This document shows positions 35,134 through 43,670 of a stretch of DNA of 55,888 nt, in pieces. This DNA is from Neobacillus piezotolerans (GTDB lineage Bacteria > Bacillota > Bacilli > Bacillales > Cytobacillaceae). The position numbers and the translations under genes are program-made. Location: contig NZ_QNQT01000017.1 of the NCBI RefSeq assembly GCF_003362805.1, positions 1 to 55,888 on the forward strand. The letters run 5' to 3'. The notes under the pieces were generated by a model. It was not told the DNA's origin, searched no databases, and worked only from the letters and a program-made list of their open reading frames with translations. Positions within the stretch are counted from its first letter, which is position 1. The number at the start of each line of letters is the position of its first letter.

Positions 35134-35178
35134 CATTTTAAATCGAAATAGAAAGTTAGATTGGGGAGAAAAAATTCC

Positions 35179-35643
35179 ATGGAACCAAAAATAATGGAAA
35201 TCAATCTGGAACAGCAGAAGCTGATTTCAACCTCGCTAAGAGTAAAAATCATTTACTTATTATGCGAAGTTCCTATGACAGCCAAACAGGTTGCCGATGA
35301 ACTCGGAAAAACCGCGGGGAGCATCCATTACCATATTCAGCAGCTTTATAAAGGGGGAATCCTCGAACTAGTTGAAACAAGGGAAAACAAGGGAATTGTG
35401 GAAAAATACTACCGTTCCAAAGCCACCCACTTTAATTTAAACACCAATGACCCCGCCCGAAAAGGGATTCGTACAAAAGGAATCAGCCTGGAATTTTCGG
35501 ATGAGGAATTGCAAGAGTTTGAAGAGGAATATGACAGCCTCCTTGAAAAATGGCTAAAGAAAACCGTCGCGCATAAGGAAGGGCGTACATCCTATACGCT
35601 TTCACTCGAATTCAAAAAGGAACTGACCGGAGAGGACGTGTAA
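35179..35643 (+). CDS. ArsR-like winged-helix transcriptional regulator
   Basis: A 154-residue regulator with an N-terminal winged HTH: STSLRVKIIYLLCEVPMTAK, VADELGKTAGSIHYHIQQLY as the recognition region, and a wing GGILELVETRENKGIVEKYY. The C-terminal part (about 90-154) is acidic and helical, not an obvious metal site; no conserved cysteine pair is seen. The ATG at 35179 follows GGGGAG. It is followed after 3 nt by an MFS exporter gene, suggesting a repressor of its own exporter. Confidence 0.85.
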   Translation: MEPKIMEINLEQQKLISTSLRVKIIYLLCEVPMTAKQVADELGKTAGSIHYHIQQLYKGGILELVETRENKGIVEKYYRSKATHFNLNTNDPARKGIRTKGISLEFSDEELQEFEEEYDSLLEKWLKKTVAHKEGRTSYTLSLEFKKELTGEDV

Positions 35644-35646
35644 TGC

Positions 35647-36933
35647 ATGGAACATGCTGTCAAAAGAAATCTATTTCTCTTTGTTCCCGCCAAAATAATC
35701 GCGGTTCTTGGTTCATCGATTTACAGCTTTGCGATTGGGCTGTATATTCTGAGCCAGACTGGTTCGGCGCTTAATTTCTCCATCACGCTTTTAATGGGAA
35801 GCATCCCAAGGATTGTCTTATCACCCCTGGCTGGCACAGTTGCCGACCGCTTTGACCGGAAAAAAATAATTATCCTGACCGATTTCGCTTGTGCCGCCTG
35901 GCTCGGCATTGTGTTCGCCCTTTTTACATTCGTTACGAAAGAAATATGGCTTCTCTATTTGGCGACCGCCGTCCTCACATCCCTCAACACGTTTTACTCA
36001 ACAGCGGTAACCTCAACCATCTATAACATGGTTGGCCCGGACCATCTTCAGAAGGCGATGTCGCTTAACCAGACAGCAGTATCTTTATCAAATATTCTTG
36101 GTCCGGTCCTTGGAGGCGCGCTATTCGGTTTATTCCCTGTCAATTCCTTCATGGCCATTAACGTCGCCGCATTCACCATTTCCGGGATATTCAGCCTGTT
36201 CATTAACTACCACCTGTTCGCGGAGAAAAAGGAAAAACGAGAAAGCAATGGATTTTTCCATGATTTAAAGGAAGGTTTCACATATGTCAAAAATGAATCA
36301 TTTATCAAGAACATTGTATTTTTTGCGATCGGACTGAACTTCTGGTTCGCCGCCGCCCCAATCGCGCTTCCATACATTGTTATGGTCGTCCGGAAAATGC
36401 CTTCCTACCAGCTGGGCATCATTGAAGGCGCTTTCTCCGTGGGTACATTGCTTCTCGCCATTATCCTTTCGGTCCGCCCTGAAATCAAAAGAAAGGACCG
36501 GGCCATCCTCGGCGGAGTTGCGGGCATGTCGGTTACGATTATCTTATTCGGGCTTCCGAGCCTGCCAGCCGCAGCGGGGATATCAAATAGTTTCATCTTC
36601 ATTTATATGATTATCCTTGCATTAATCATGTCTTCCCTTGGCATGGTCATTAATATGCCCATATTCGTCCTGCTCCAAAAGAAGACGCCCGACGAGCTGC
36701 GAGGCCGGGTCATGTCCCTCCTGGAGGCCGGAGCGGGCGGGATGATGCCAATTGGACTTGTCCTTTTCGGATTCCTTTTTGAAAAGGTTCCATCTTGGCT
36801 CTTGATGGGGGTCAGCGGAGGCTGTGTCCTTCTCCTTGTAGCATACCATGTTTATAAAAGGACATTCGCAACCCATTTGGAAGAGGAACCCAAACCAGAA
36901 AAAAAAGCAGTTCCCGCGCACTCCGGAACCTGA
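35647..36933 (+). CDS. MFS transporter (exporter type)
   Basis: A 428-residue major facilitator with 12 predicted helices. The loop 2-3 motif is GTVADRFDRKKIIILTD and the group resembles the MFS_3/enterobactin-exporter and macrolide-efflux type of bacilli. It likely exports a small toxic compound; the substrate is not known. It lies 3 nt after the regulator gene and ends at a strong terminator, forming a two-gene operon. Confidence 0.87.
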   Translation: MEHAVKRNLFLFVPAKIIAVLGSSIYSFAIGLYILSQTGSALNFSITLLMGSIPRIVLSPLAGTVADRFDRKKIIILTDFACAAWLGIVFALFTFVTKEIWLLYLATAVLTSLNTFYSTAVTSTIYNMVGPDHLQKAMSLNQTAVSLSNILGPVLGGALFGLFPVNSFMAINVAAFTISGIFSLFINYHLFAEKKEKRESNGFFHDLKEGFTYVKNESFIKNIVFFAIGLNFWFAAAPIALPYIVMVVRKMPSYQLGIIEGAFSVGTLLLAIILSVRPEIKRKDRAILGGVAGMSVTIILFGLPSLPAAAGISNSFIFIYMIILALIMSSLGMVINMPIFVLLQKKTPDELRGRVMSLLEAGAGGMMPIGLVLFGFLFEKVPSWLLMGVSGGCVLLLVAYHVYKRTFATHLEEEPKPEKKAVPAHSGT

Positions 36934-36947
36934 TCCCGAATACACCA

Positions 36948-36976
36948 AAGCGCCGGCAAAATCCGGCGCTTTTTTT
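36948..36976 (+). terminator. Terminator of the regulator-MFS operon
   Basis: AAAGCGCCGG/CCGGCGCTTT stem, 6-nt loop, followed by T's. Confidence 0.93.
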
Positions 36977-37035
36977 AATGCGTTTTTTCAAATGGCAATC
37001 GGTTAATACTGCGGAATTGGCCAGGCGGGATCGCC

Positions 37036-38076
37036 CTAGGTAAGAGTAACCCGGTTCTTCCCCTCTTTTTTGGAAGTATACTGCGCCTTGTCAGCCCGGT
37101 CCAATAATGAGGCGATGGTATCCCCTTGCTGGTAGCCTGTAATTCCAAAACTCGATGTTACCCGGCCCGCTATCGCAAATTTATGCTTTTCGATCCTTTT
37201 CCTCAACGTTTCAGCAATCAAGGCAGCTGACTCTTCCTCTTCCTTTACTATCAGGATGAATTCCTCGCCTCCCCATCTGCCAAATAAGCGGTCCGGACTT
37301 ATACAGTCCTTAATGAGAAAAACAAACTCCTTTAATACAGCATCTCCAACGTGGTGCCCGAATTGGTCGTTGATAGTCTTAAAATTATCAATGTCAAAAA
37401 AGATAATTGAAAAACCTTCTTTGTTATTGTCCGATCCCCTGATATGGCTGTTCAGCCACTCATCGATTTGATAGCGGTTGGCAATCCCGGTCAATGAATC
37501 GGTATAGGCCTCACGTTTTGCAACAGCCAACTGTGAATAGACCCCGACCAAATGGTGGGTAAAATACAAGACTACAATATAAACGATATTCGCCATGTAA
37601 AACTGAAAAAGAGAGTCGATTTCCTCCGCATTATACCTTCCTGCATTCACGGCACCTGGCACAATCGTAATTGCTAGAACAACCAAAGCAAACAAAAGGG
37701 CGTGCTTGTTCTTGAGTGTTAAAAAGATATACATCATAAAGATTGGCATCCATATAATAAAATCCCCCAGTGAATCATGCCTTTCCTCCAAGAGGACATT
37801 ATAGACGGCATCATAAAATGTGATTATGTGGTAAAGCGTCACAAGGATCAGGTTTGATAGTTCTACAAACCGAATGGCCCGATTCCTGTATAACAAGAAC
37901 CAGCTGATACTGAACCAGCCGATTAACACTGAATTAGTAACCAAGCCAAGAAGGTACTCTGCCTTCGCGTTATTCTGCAAATAGTTATTCAAGATAAGCG
38001 AAACGAGAACACAAGGAACAACCCATAAATAAATTGCCCGTTTTAACGCATAAAGCGACTTATACTGTCCATCCAT
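37036..38076 (-). CDS. Membrane-anchored diguanylate cyclase (GGDEF)
   Basis: A 346-residue protein. About six N-terminal membrane helices (residues 12-180) precede a GGDEF domain from about 190 (DSLTGIANRYQIDEWL). The active-site motif is GRWGGEEFILIV, the allowed GGEEF form. The metal-binding FFDIDNFKTINDQFGH is intact. No EAL domain follows, and no RxxD inhibitory site is seen before the signature. It should make c-di-GMP in response to an unknown membrane signal. It is a single gene. Confidence 0.92.
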   Translation of the reverse strand: MDGQYKSLYALKRAIYLWVVPCVLVSLILNNYLQNNAKAEYLLGLVTNSVLIGWFSISWFLLYRNRAIRFVELSNLILVTLYHIITFYDAVYNVLLEERHDSLGDFIIWMPIFMMYIFLTLKNKHALLFALVVLAITIVPGAVNAGRYNAEEIDSLFQFYMANIVYIVVLYFTHHLVGVYSQLAVAKREAYTDSLTGIANRYQIDEWLNSHIRGSDNNKEGFSIIFFDIDNFKTINDQFGHHVGDAVLKEFVFLIKDCISPDRLFGRWGGEEFILIVKEEEESAALIAETLRKRIEKHKFAIAGRVTSSFGITGYQQGDTIASLLDRADKAQYTSKKEGKNRVTLT

Positions 38077-38356
38077 TAAGCTGCCTCCATGCCCCTGTTT
38101 TTTCTGCCTAATCCTTTAATATGATGTATGTATATTACTTAAATAGTAGGCGGAAAGACCTATAAATACAATAGGGATTTTCCTGTTTTTATCCAAAATC
38201 CACCAAAAGCTTCAGGGGCAGATTATTTATGTATACAATCCCCTTTATCGTAATTCCAAATTAGTTTCCTTCCTGTTAAGGAAGTGATTTATTCCACGGT
38301 AAAAATAGGCATTAACAGTGAAACAAGGTATGATGGGTTTGAAAGGGAGGGATTTC

Positions 38357-38845
38357 ATGGAAGCGTTGTTTCGGTATAACTGGATGGTCAGAGACGAATG
38401 GTATCGCTGGTGCGAAGGCGTGAGCGAGGAGGATCTGCTTGCGGAACGGACCGGCGGGGTTGGGGGAATCCTGAAAACCCTTTTCCATATTATTGATGTG
38501 GAATGGAGCTGGTTCCGCATTATTCAAGGGAAGTCAGATTTCCAGGAAAAATTTGAAGACTTTAACACACTTCAAAAAGTAAGGGAGCTTGATGCAAAGT
38601 TCCATGTAGAGGTGGAAGAATTCATCAGGAACTGGGACTCCAGTATGGAAAACAACCTGTACCAAGAGACTGAACCGGACGGTCGAATTGTGACCGATAC
38701 ATGGGGCGAGGTCATGCGCCATGTAATTGCGCACGAAATACACCATATTGGCCAATTATCGGTTTGGGCAAGGGAAATCGGAAAGAAGCCGGTATCCGCC
38801 AATTTTATCGGCCGTGGGCTTCTGCCGGCAAAAACTTCTGAGTAA
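38357..38845 (+). CDS. DinB-family metal-binding protein
   Basis: A 162-residue four-helix DinB/YfiT-like protein. Candidate metal ligands are His in TLFHIIDVEW and the cluster HVIAHEIHHIGQLSVW. The start at 38357 follows GGGAGGG and aligns with B. subtilis YuaE-like proteins (MVRDEWYRWCEGVSE). Family members include thiol-S-transferases, but most have unknown roles. Confidence 0.87.
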   Translation: MEALFRYNWMVRDEWYRWCEGVSEEDLLAERTGGVGGILKTLFHIIDVEWSWFRIIQGKSDFQEKFEDFNTLQKVRELDAKFHVEVEEFIRNWDSSMENNLYQETEPDGRIVTDTWGEVMRHVIAHEIHHIGQLSVWAREIGKKPVSANFIGRGLLPAKTSE

Positions 38846-38847
38846 TA

Positions 38848-38883
38848 GCAAAAGGCATCGGATCTTCAGATGCCTTTTGCTTT
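38848..38883 (+). terminator. Terminator of the DinB gene
   Basis: GCAAAAGGCATC/GATGCCTTTTGC perfect 12-bp stem with a 9-nt loop, followed by TTT only. It may also end modA transcription on the other strand. Confidence 0.7.
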
Positions 38884-38968
38884 AATCAACCTTCTTTGGC
38901 CAGAAACTGTATTTGCCGAGGATGGTTATCAGTGCTGGAATCTCAATCGGGCGGACGATGAACGTATC
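38882..38968 (-). pseudogene. C-terminal remnant of an MMPL-family transporter gene
   Basis: After the modA stop (TAG) the same frame continues for 28 codons to TAA. The peptide DTFIVRP...RPIEIPALITILGKYSFWP-KK looks like the very C-terminus of MMPL/YdfJ-type exporters, which end in a DxFIVRPxxVPAxMxLLGxxxWWP pattern. No other part of such a gene is present, and there is no start or ribosome site. It marks a deletion junction directly behind modA. Confidence 0.65.
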
Positions 38969-39736
38969 CTACAGCCCTTTGAAACCATACTTCTCCAATA
39001 CCTTCATGGACTCATTCCCTATTAGATATTCGTAAAATTCCGTTGCTTCCTTCAGGTGGCGGCTGTCCTTAATAATGCCAAGCGGGTAGATGATCGGTCC
39101 ATGTGAGTCCTCTCCAGCCGTCTCGGCAATCTCGACTTTTTTGGAGGCCATCGCATCGGTTTTATATACTATACCAGCGTCGACATTGGCCGTTTCAACA
39201 TACGTAAGCACCTGTCGGACATCCTTGGCGAAGACAACCTTTCCTCCAACCGCATCCCAGACTCCGAGATGTTCAAGGGTCTCCATTGCATATTTCCCAG
39301 CTGGTACCGATTCCGGCGTCCCAATCGAAATCTTATCCGCTTTCTCCAGCTCCTCAAATGTACGGATGGTTTTCTGTGCATTTTTCGGAACCACCAGAAC
39401 AAGTTCGTTTCCTACCAGATTGGTCCTTTTTTCAATCAGCCCATCCTTCTCGAGCTTGTCCATTTTATCTGCGGCTGCCGAAAAAAAGGCGTCAACAGGG
39501 GCCCCTTGGGAAATTTGCTGCTGCAATGCCCCTGAAGAGCCAAAGTTATAGTTTATTTTAATACCCTCATGTTCCTTTTCAAAATTAGAGGCGATTTCAT
39601 TCAAGGCGTCCTGCAGGCTCGCGGCCGCCGAGACGGTCAGCTCGATTTGTTTTTCTTCAGGCTTCCCTTTTTCAGCGCAGCCCGCAGCCGTCAATATTAA
39701 AAGCAGTAACGCAATCAAACTATTGAATTTTCTCAC
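38969..39736 (-). CDS. modA: Molybdate-binding lipoprotein ModA
   Basis: A 255-residue periplasmic-type binding protein. The signal peptide MRKFNSLIALLLLILTAAGC ends in the lipobox TAAGC. Family motifs are SAAASLQDALNEI, NFGSSGALQQQI, GAPVDAFFSAA and DAGIVYKTDA. The start is GTG at 39736. The permease and ATPase genes modB and modC that normally follow are missing; the 3' flank is a remnant of another gene. Confidence 0.93.
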   Translation of the reverse strand: MRKFNSLIALLLLILTAAGCAEKGKPEEKQIELTVSAAASLQDALNEIASNFEKEHEGIKINYNFGSSGALQQQISQGAPVDAFFSAAADKMDKLEKDGLIEKRTNLVGNELVLVVPKNAQKTIRTFEELEKADKISIGTPESVPAGKYAMETLEHLGVWDAVGGKVVFAKDVRQVLTYVETANVDAGIVYKTDAMASKKVEIAETAGEDSHGPIIYPLGIIKDSRHLKEATEFYEYLIGNESMKVLEKYGFKGL

Positions 39737-39889
39737 ACACTATCTTCCTTCCTAGGCATTTATCCGTCAACAATATTTAAATTGGAACCACTTAAAAAGG
39801 TTGCCGATCCTCTAACTAGTACTCTCCATTATACCTTACAGCACATCGCTTTTTTCGATAGCAAGCCTTTTTCACAAAGGTTTCAAAAA

Positions 39890-39920
39890 TTTAAAAACGC
39901 CTGGCGAACCAAGCGCTTTT
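39890..39920 (-). terminator. Terminator of the acetyltransferase gene
   Basis: The minus-strand stem CGCTTGG-TTCG-CCAGGCG (one G-T pair, UUCG loop) is followed by TTTTT. Confidence 0.8.
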
Positions 39921-39935
39921 AGTTTATCTCTTAGT

Positions 39936-40520
39936 CTAAAGCTTTTTCTCATAGCACGAACATTCATGAACCCTTTTAAAGCGTCCCTGTATATCCTCTT
40001 TCTTCTCGCCAACATAATGGCCGTATGCCTGAACTAGATGAAAGTCTGGAAGGCTGCTGCTCAAAGCCTGCCTCATTTCCTCTTTCCCACCCATATACAC
40101 TTGAAGGTACGAATCGACCTTTTGGAATCGATTTTTCACATACCAATCATTTACCCAATCATCATCCCTTGTCCATGCCTCAAGTCGGTTTAGGCTATTC
40201 ACCCTTGCGAATTTTTCCGCTTCAAGCAATAACTGTTTCCCGATGCCCTGTCTCCGAAAATCCGGATGGACGGCAATATGCCATATCATACCGCCTAAAC
40301 CCGTCCCTCTTGAACACACCGTACTTTCCTTAATCTCATATTCAACATCGATTAATCCGATTACCTGTCCATTCTCTATCGCAACAAGTTCAATTGAGGG
40401 ATTATCATATACTTCTTTTTCCCTTAAAACATTTTCATAATAGGCTGTGTCCAAAAACGCCAGCACCCTGCAGCGCACCCAGCCTGTCTCATCGCCTGAT
40501 CGATATGGCCTGATTTCCAT
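39936..40520 (-). CDS. GNAT-family N-acetyltransferase
   Basis: A 194-residue GNAT enzyme. Motif A is IAVHPDFRRQGIGKQLLLEAE, the acetyl-CoA pyrophosphate loop being RRQGIG. EAWTRDDDWVNDWYVKNRF is the C-terminal motif-B region. The C-terminus has a His/Cys-containing tail (HECSCYEKKL). The substrate is unknown. The ATG follows GGAGG. Confidence 0.88.
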   Translation of the reverse strand: MEIRPYRSGDETGWVRCRVLAFLDTAYYENVLREKEVYDNPSIELVAIENGQVIGLIDVEYEIKESTVCSRGTGLGGMIWHIAVHPDFRRQGIGKQLLLEAEKFARVNSLNRLEAWTRDDDWVNDWYVKNRFQKVDSYLQVYMGGKEEMRQALSSSLPDFHLVQAYGHYVGEKKEDIQGRFKRVHECSCYEKKL

Positions 40521-40567
40521 TTGATCCGCCTCCGAATATTTTCATCTAAATAACGAACTCCATAAAT

Positions 40568-40600
40568 AAAGGCCTTCGTCCGAATCACGAAGGCCTTTTA
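40568..40600 (-). terminator. Terminator of the 23-codon ORF
   Basis: On the minus strand AAAAGGCCTTCGT/ACGAAGGCCTTT, an 11-12-bp stem with a short loop, is followed by ATTTATGG (weak T-run). It comes 22 nt after the small ORF. Confidence 0.7.
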
Positions 40601-40621
40601 GTATACTCAATCTCTTGCAAA

Positions 40622-40693
40622 TTAATTTTTCCTAGTTTGAGGGGTATGGACCAACGCGATTCGAATCACAGATATAAATTTCATAGTTTTCAT
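40622..40693 (-). CDS. Candidate 23-aa small protein or leader peptide
   Basis: A short ORF, ATG at 40693 and TAA at 40622, with an excellent ribosome site (AAAAGGAGGGG, 7 nt spacing). The peptide begins MKTMKFISVIRIALVHTPQ and ends in a basic tail. It has a hydrophobic middle and positive ends. A promoter-like TTTACT-N17-TACAAT lies upstream, and a hairpin follows 22 nt later, so the unit looks self-contained. I do not recognise the peptide. It could be a small membrane-associated peptide or a leader peptide. Confidence 0.55.
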   Translation of the reverse strand: MKTMKFISVIRIALVHTPQTRKN

Positions 40694-40766
40694 GGCAATC
40701 CCCTCCTTTTCAACTATTTCCTTACAAGTTTTATTGTATGTTTTTCCCTGTTAAAAGTAAACTCCC

Positions 40767-41543
40767 TTATACATTTATCCGGACAATGTACCGGGAGAAG
40801 GTGATCGGCAGCCCAGCAGGGGTGGAGTTCTTTTCAAAAATCCTCGTTATTTCCGGCAGGTTTTCTTCAATCATTCGTTTATAAATACTTGGCTTTTGGC
40901 CAAAACAGCGCCACTTTATTACATCAAGTGGGGTGTGTAAATATTCCGTCGCCTCTATATGATCAAACTCCGCTGAAGAAAAGCTTCCTGCTTCAAGGCG
41001 TTTCCTAATCAGATCAAGGATTGGTGTACCCTCTTTTTTTTCAAAAAAGGTTGGAAATAGTAGAGGCAGCTCCATCCCAAGGTCGTCACCGGGGTGAAGG
41101 CCAAGCACAGTTCCTCCCTCCTTAACTGCTTTTTTTAAAAAAGGATATGCGGATGTCGGCCCTTTACGAATATAGGCGCAATCAAATGGTCCCTTCTCAA
41201 CTGGTAATCCATGCTTTGAATTCCCTGTCACAAAGGAGACATTCGCCCGTTTCTTTTTATTTCCGGCAGCGGTGAACGTTTCCGTTGCATCAACGCCAAC
41301 AATCTCCTTTGCAAACGCCGCGCACTGGTGCGTGAATTCCCCATCACCGCACCCTATATCGAGGACTTCTTTATCTTTTACCATCTTCAAAACTTCCGCA
41401 TCGAAAATAGACTCTCCATTCGGCTGCGATACCGTGGAATTCCACGTGTACCGATATTGGCCTTCCATGTTTCCAATCTGTTTGTACCATTCCATGGAAT
41501 GTGGCGGAAGCCAGTCCGAAAGAGTGGCTGGGTCTGTCAGCAC
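40767..41543 (-). CDS. Class I SAM-dependent methyltransferase
   Basis: A 258-residue methyltransferase. The SAM motif I is VLDIGCGDGEFTHQC, followed by an acidic motif II (EIVGVDATETF) and a motif after it (GPFDCAYIRKGPTS). The N-terminus carries WYKQIGNMEGQYRYTW, seen in putative methyltransferases of bacilli. The substrate is unknown. The start is GTG at 41543 behind GGGAGG. Confidence 0.85.
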   Translation of the reverse strand: MLTDPATLSDWLPPHSMEWYKQIGNMEGQYRYTWNSTVSQPNGESIFDAEVLKMVKDKEVLDIGCGDGEFTHQCAAFAKEIVGVDATETFTAAGNKKKRANVSFVTGNSKHGLPVEKGPFDCAYIRKGPTSAYPFLKKAVKEGGTVLGLHPGDDLGMELPLLFPTFFEKKEGTPILDLIRKRLEAGSFSSAEFDHIEATEYLHTPLDVIKWRCFGQKPSIYKRMIEENLPEITRIFEKNSTPAGLPITFSRYIVRINV

Positions 41544-41719
41544 GAATTTTCCTCCCTTTTTAAACAGGCAGTAATGCCAAGCTATTAAGATTTAAGATGA
41601 GCGTTTTGGAAATTTTTGTAATATGTATTTATATTTACAACAATTGATATAATTATTATATAATTCAGAAAATGTACTTCAAGAATGGCCTACTTAACCC
41701 TTTTAAAGGAGTTGGTTAA

Positions 41720-41968
41720 ATGAGACATGTGGACAAAAGCGGCAAAGCCATCGTATTGGCTTCCTTATTCCTTAGTGTGGCGGTCAATCTCCTTATCTTG
41801 CCGTTAAGCATTTATATAGGGAATTTACCAACCAATCCACCAACCGATACCACCTCAGGCTTTATGTTGCGCTTCCTTTTGGTTCAGTTCCTCCCGTTAC
41901 TCTGGCTTGGTATAAGCATTTGCCACTGGAGGAAAGGGTTAAAAGCCGAACGCAATCCTATTCTATAA
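41720..41968 (+). CDS. Small two-helix membrane protein
   Basis: An 82-residue protein that I do not recognise. It has two predicted membrane helices (about 12-35 and 48-68), joined by a short Pro/Thr-rich loop (NLPTNPPTDTTSG), and basic ends. The start has AAAGGAG 8 nt upstream. It is alone between a divergent methyltransferase and a convergent broken hydrolase. Confidence 0.65.
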   Translation: MRHVDKSGKAIVLASLFLSVAVNLLILPLSIYIGNLPTNPPTDTTSGFMLRFLLVQFLPLLWLGISICHWRKGLKAERNPIL

Positions 41969-42049
41969 TTCCACTTGTAATTGGCGCCAGGCACTCTTTT
42001 AGAGAAGGCAGGCGCCCATTTACTTTATCTCTTCTTTCCTGCCTTTCCC

Positions 42050-42077
42050 GAATTCAATCAAACGTTTGATTGAATTC
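42050..42077. repeat. 28-bp perfect palindrome, copy 2
   Basis: A perfect 28-bp inverted repeat, the second copy of the one at 28279-28306. The inner 22 bp are identical. At the third base the two copies differ (T versus A), and the opposite base has changed with it (A versus T), so symmetry is kept. It lies between convergent genes, 21 bp from the hydrolase stop. Confidence 0.9.
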
Positions 42078-42097
42078 CCACAAAAGGGTTTTCAGCA

Positions 42098-42935
42098 CTA
42101 TAGTTTAGAAAAATCCCCAACCATATTTTGAAACTCTTCACGTTCTTCAAGGAACGGCGCATGGTTGCTTTTTTGAAAAATATAAAGCTTGGAATTCGGT
42201 ATCAGCTCAGCTATTTCCTTTGAAAAATCAACTGGGCACTGCGAATCATGCTCTCCGCAAAAGACAATAGCCGGAATGCGTATTTGCCTAATTCTCTCTC
42301 TACTATCATAAGCAGGTAGCTCAGTATAAGAATAATAGTCCAGCCGGTTTGGAACGACCTTTCCGCTACTTGGTTTTGAAAAGTACTCTTCAAATTTCCC
42401 CGGATTATAAAGCGACATTTCGGTCCATTCCCTGCCCGCGTTCATCCTTTCCTCCCTCGAAGATTCCGCTGATTTAAGGGTTGAAAGCAGTTCTTTTAGG
42501 CGAGGGTTAAGGGGATTGTTTCCACAATAGATGCTTCCGCTATGCTCCATATAACCCCTCGACGCCGAAGCCCCGCCCACCATGACTTTTGTTAAGGAAT
42601 CGGGAAACGAGGAAGCGTAAACCAAGCCAAGCATCCCTCCGGTCGAATGTCCGGCAAAGCTCCACTTTTCGAAATTCAAGGCGCTTCTTAATGCTTCCAA
42701 ATCAAGGACATTCTTCCATGCTCAGTTCTTTCTCATTGCAAACTTTGCTGGAATTGCCAGCCTCCTTTAAGTTCACAAGATAGACTTTGAACGACTGGAT
42801 GAACATATCAGCGAAGTAGTTGCCCCGTTCATTGAATTCACTGTACAAATGCGTTATGCAGAGCGGCTCCCCGCTTCCGCAAACAAATATTTCAAATGTC
42901 CCTCTCTCTGTGCTAACAAGCTCCCTTTGCCACAT
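42098..42935 (-). pseudogene. Frameshifted alpha/beta hydrolase
   Basis: Two adjacent frames together make one alpha/beta hydrolase. The first part (from ATG 42935, behind GGAGG) gives MWQRELVSTERGTFEIFVCG and CITHLYSEFNERGNYFADMF, ending with a stop at 42702. The second part, in another frame, has LEALRSALNFEKWSFAGHSTGGM with the nucleophile serine, then FCGEHDSQCP and SNHAPFLEE for Asp and His. One extra base near 42707-42714 separates them. A sequencing error is possible; otherwise this is a recent pseudogene. Confidence 0.8.
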
Positions 42936-43070
42936 AGTTACCTCCACCACAAGTTATACCTTTACTTATTCTCGTTATGGAGGGATTATCCTTTAAAGAG
43001 AGGCAGCCGAAAACAAAAACCCGCCCATAGACGAGTAAGTAGTAACAGTTATATTTTTTAAAAGAAGTTC

Positions 43071-43340
43071 CTATTTAGCCATTGTAGTCGTAGATCTTTT
43101 TAGGTCCTCCTCGGCCCGGTTATCGTCACCATTATTCTTATAGGCAATCGCTCGCGCTTCGTATGCCCTGGCGATTCCCGGAAGATTCCCGATTTCTGTA
43201 AGGATGGCAATTGCCCTGGTTGCATACTCGATAATTTCTTCGTTGGCCGCAGATACCATGCCCTTGTTTCCCAAATCCGCGAGAATGATCCAATACCAGC
43301 CCACCCCCTGCTTATGGTCAGCCGACTCCTCTAAAAACAT
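43071..43340 (-). pseudogene. Remnant of a TPR-type protein
   Basis: An 89-codon frame with no ribosome site. The reading frame continues upstream without a start codon for about 13 codons (...LAQRNFCQM...). The helical part ATRAIAILTEIGN and ARAYEARAIAYKNNGDDNRA looks like one and a half tetratricopeptide repeats. It is probably the 3' end of a larger lost gene. It may instead be a short functional protein, which I judge less likely. Confidence 0.45.
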
Positions 43341-43670
43341 CTGACAGAAATTTCGTTGAGCTAATGATAAAGATTAGAAAGGGTTGCTTCGAAATGTTTC
43401 ATCTACTTTTCGCAGCCCTTAACTGTTGTTTTCCAGAAAAAAACTCAACTCAAAAAGCAATTCACACGAAACATGTAGTAAACACAAAGAAAGCCTGTTA
43501 TAATGGACACTTGCTCAAAAATGAAGTCTGTGTGAGAATTTTTTTCAACTGCGTGAAGAACGCCGTCAGTTGAGCCAAAGCAGCCTTCAAATCCATATCA
43601 ACTTGGTTTAAACCGGTTTTTTTGGTACATACTTGAGTTAATAAATATTTATCTAAAAGGGGAATACATC
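43341..43670. other. Intergenic region upstream of the RidA fusion gene
   Basis: 330 bp with no supported gene. It contains two overlapping 10-bp palindromes (GGTTTAAACC and AAACCGGTTT, about 43607-43620) some 50 bp ahead of the RidA start codon, where a promoter or operator would be expected. No strong -35/-10 pair was found. Confidence 0.4.

Noticed and set aside
43364-43573. 69-codon ORF upstream of the RidA gene
   Set aside because: No ribosome site and an unlikely Cys/Lys-rich composition.
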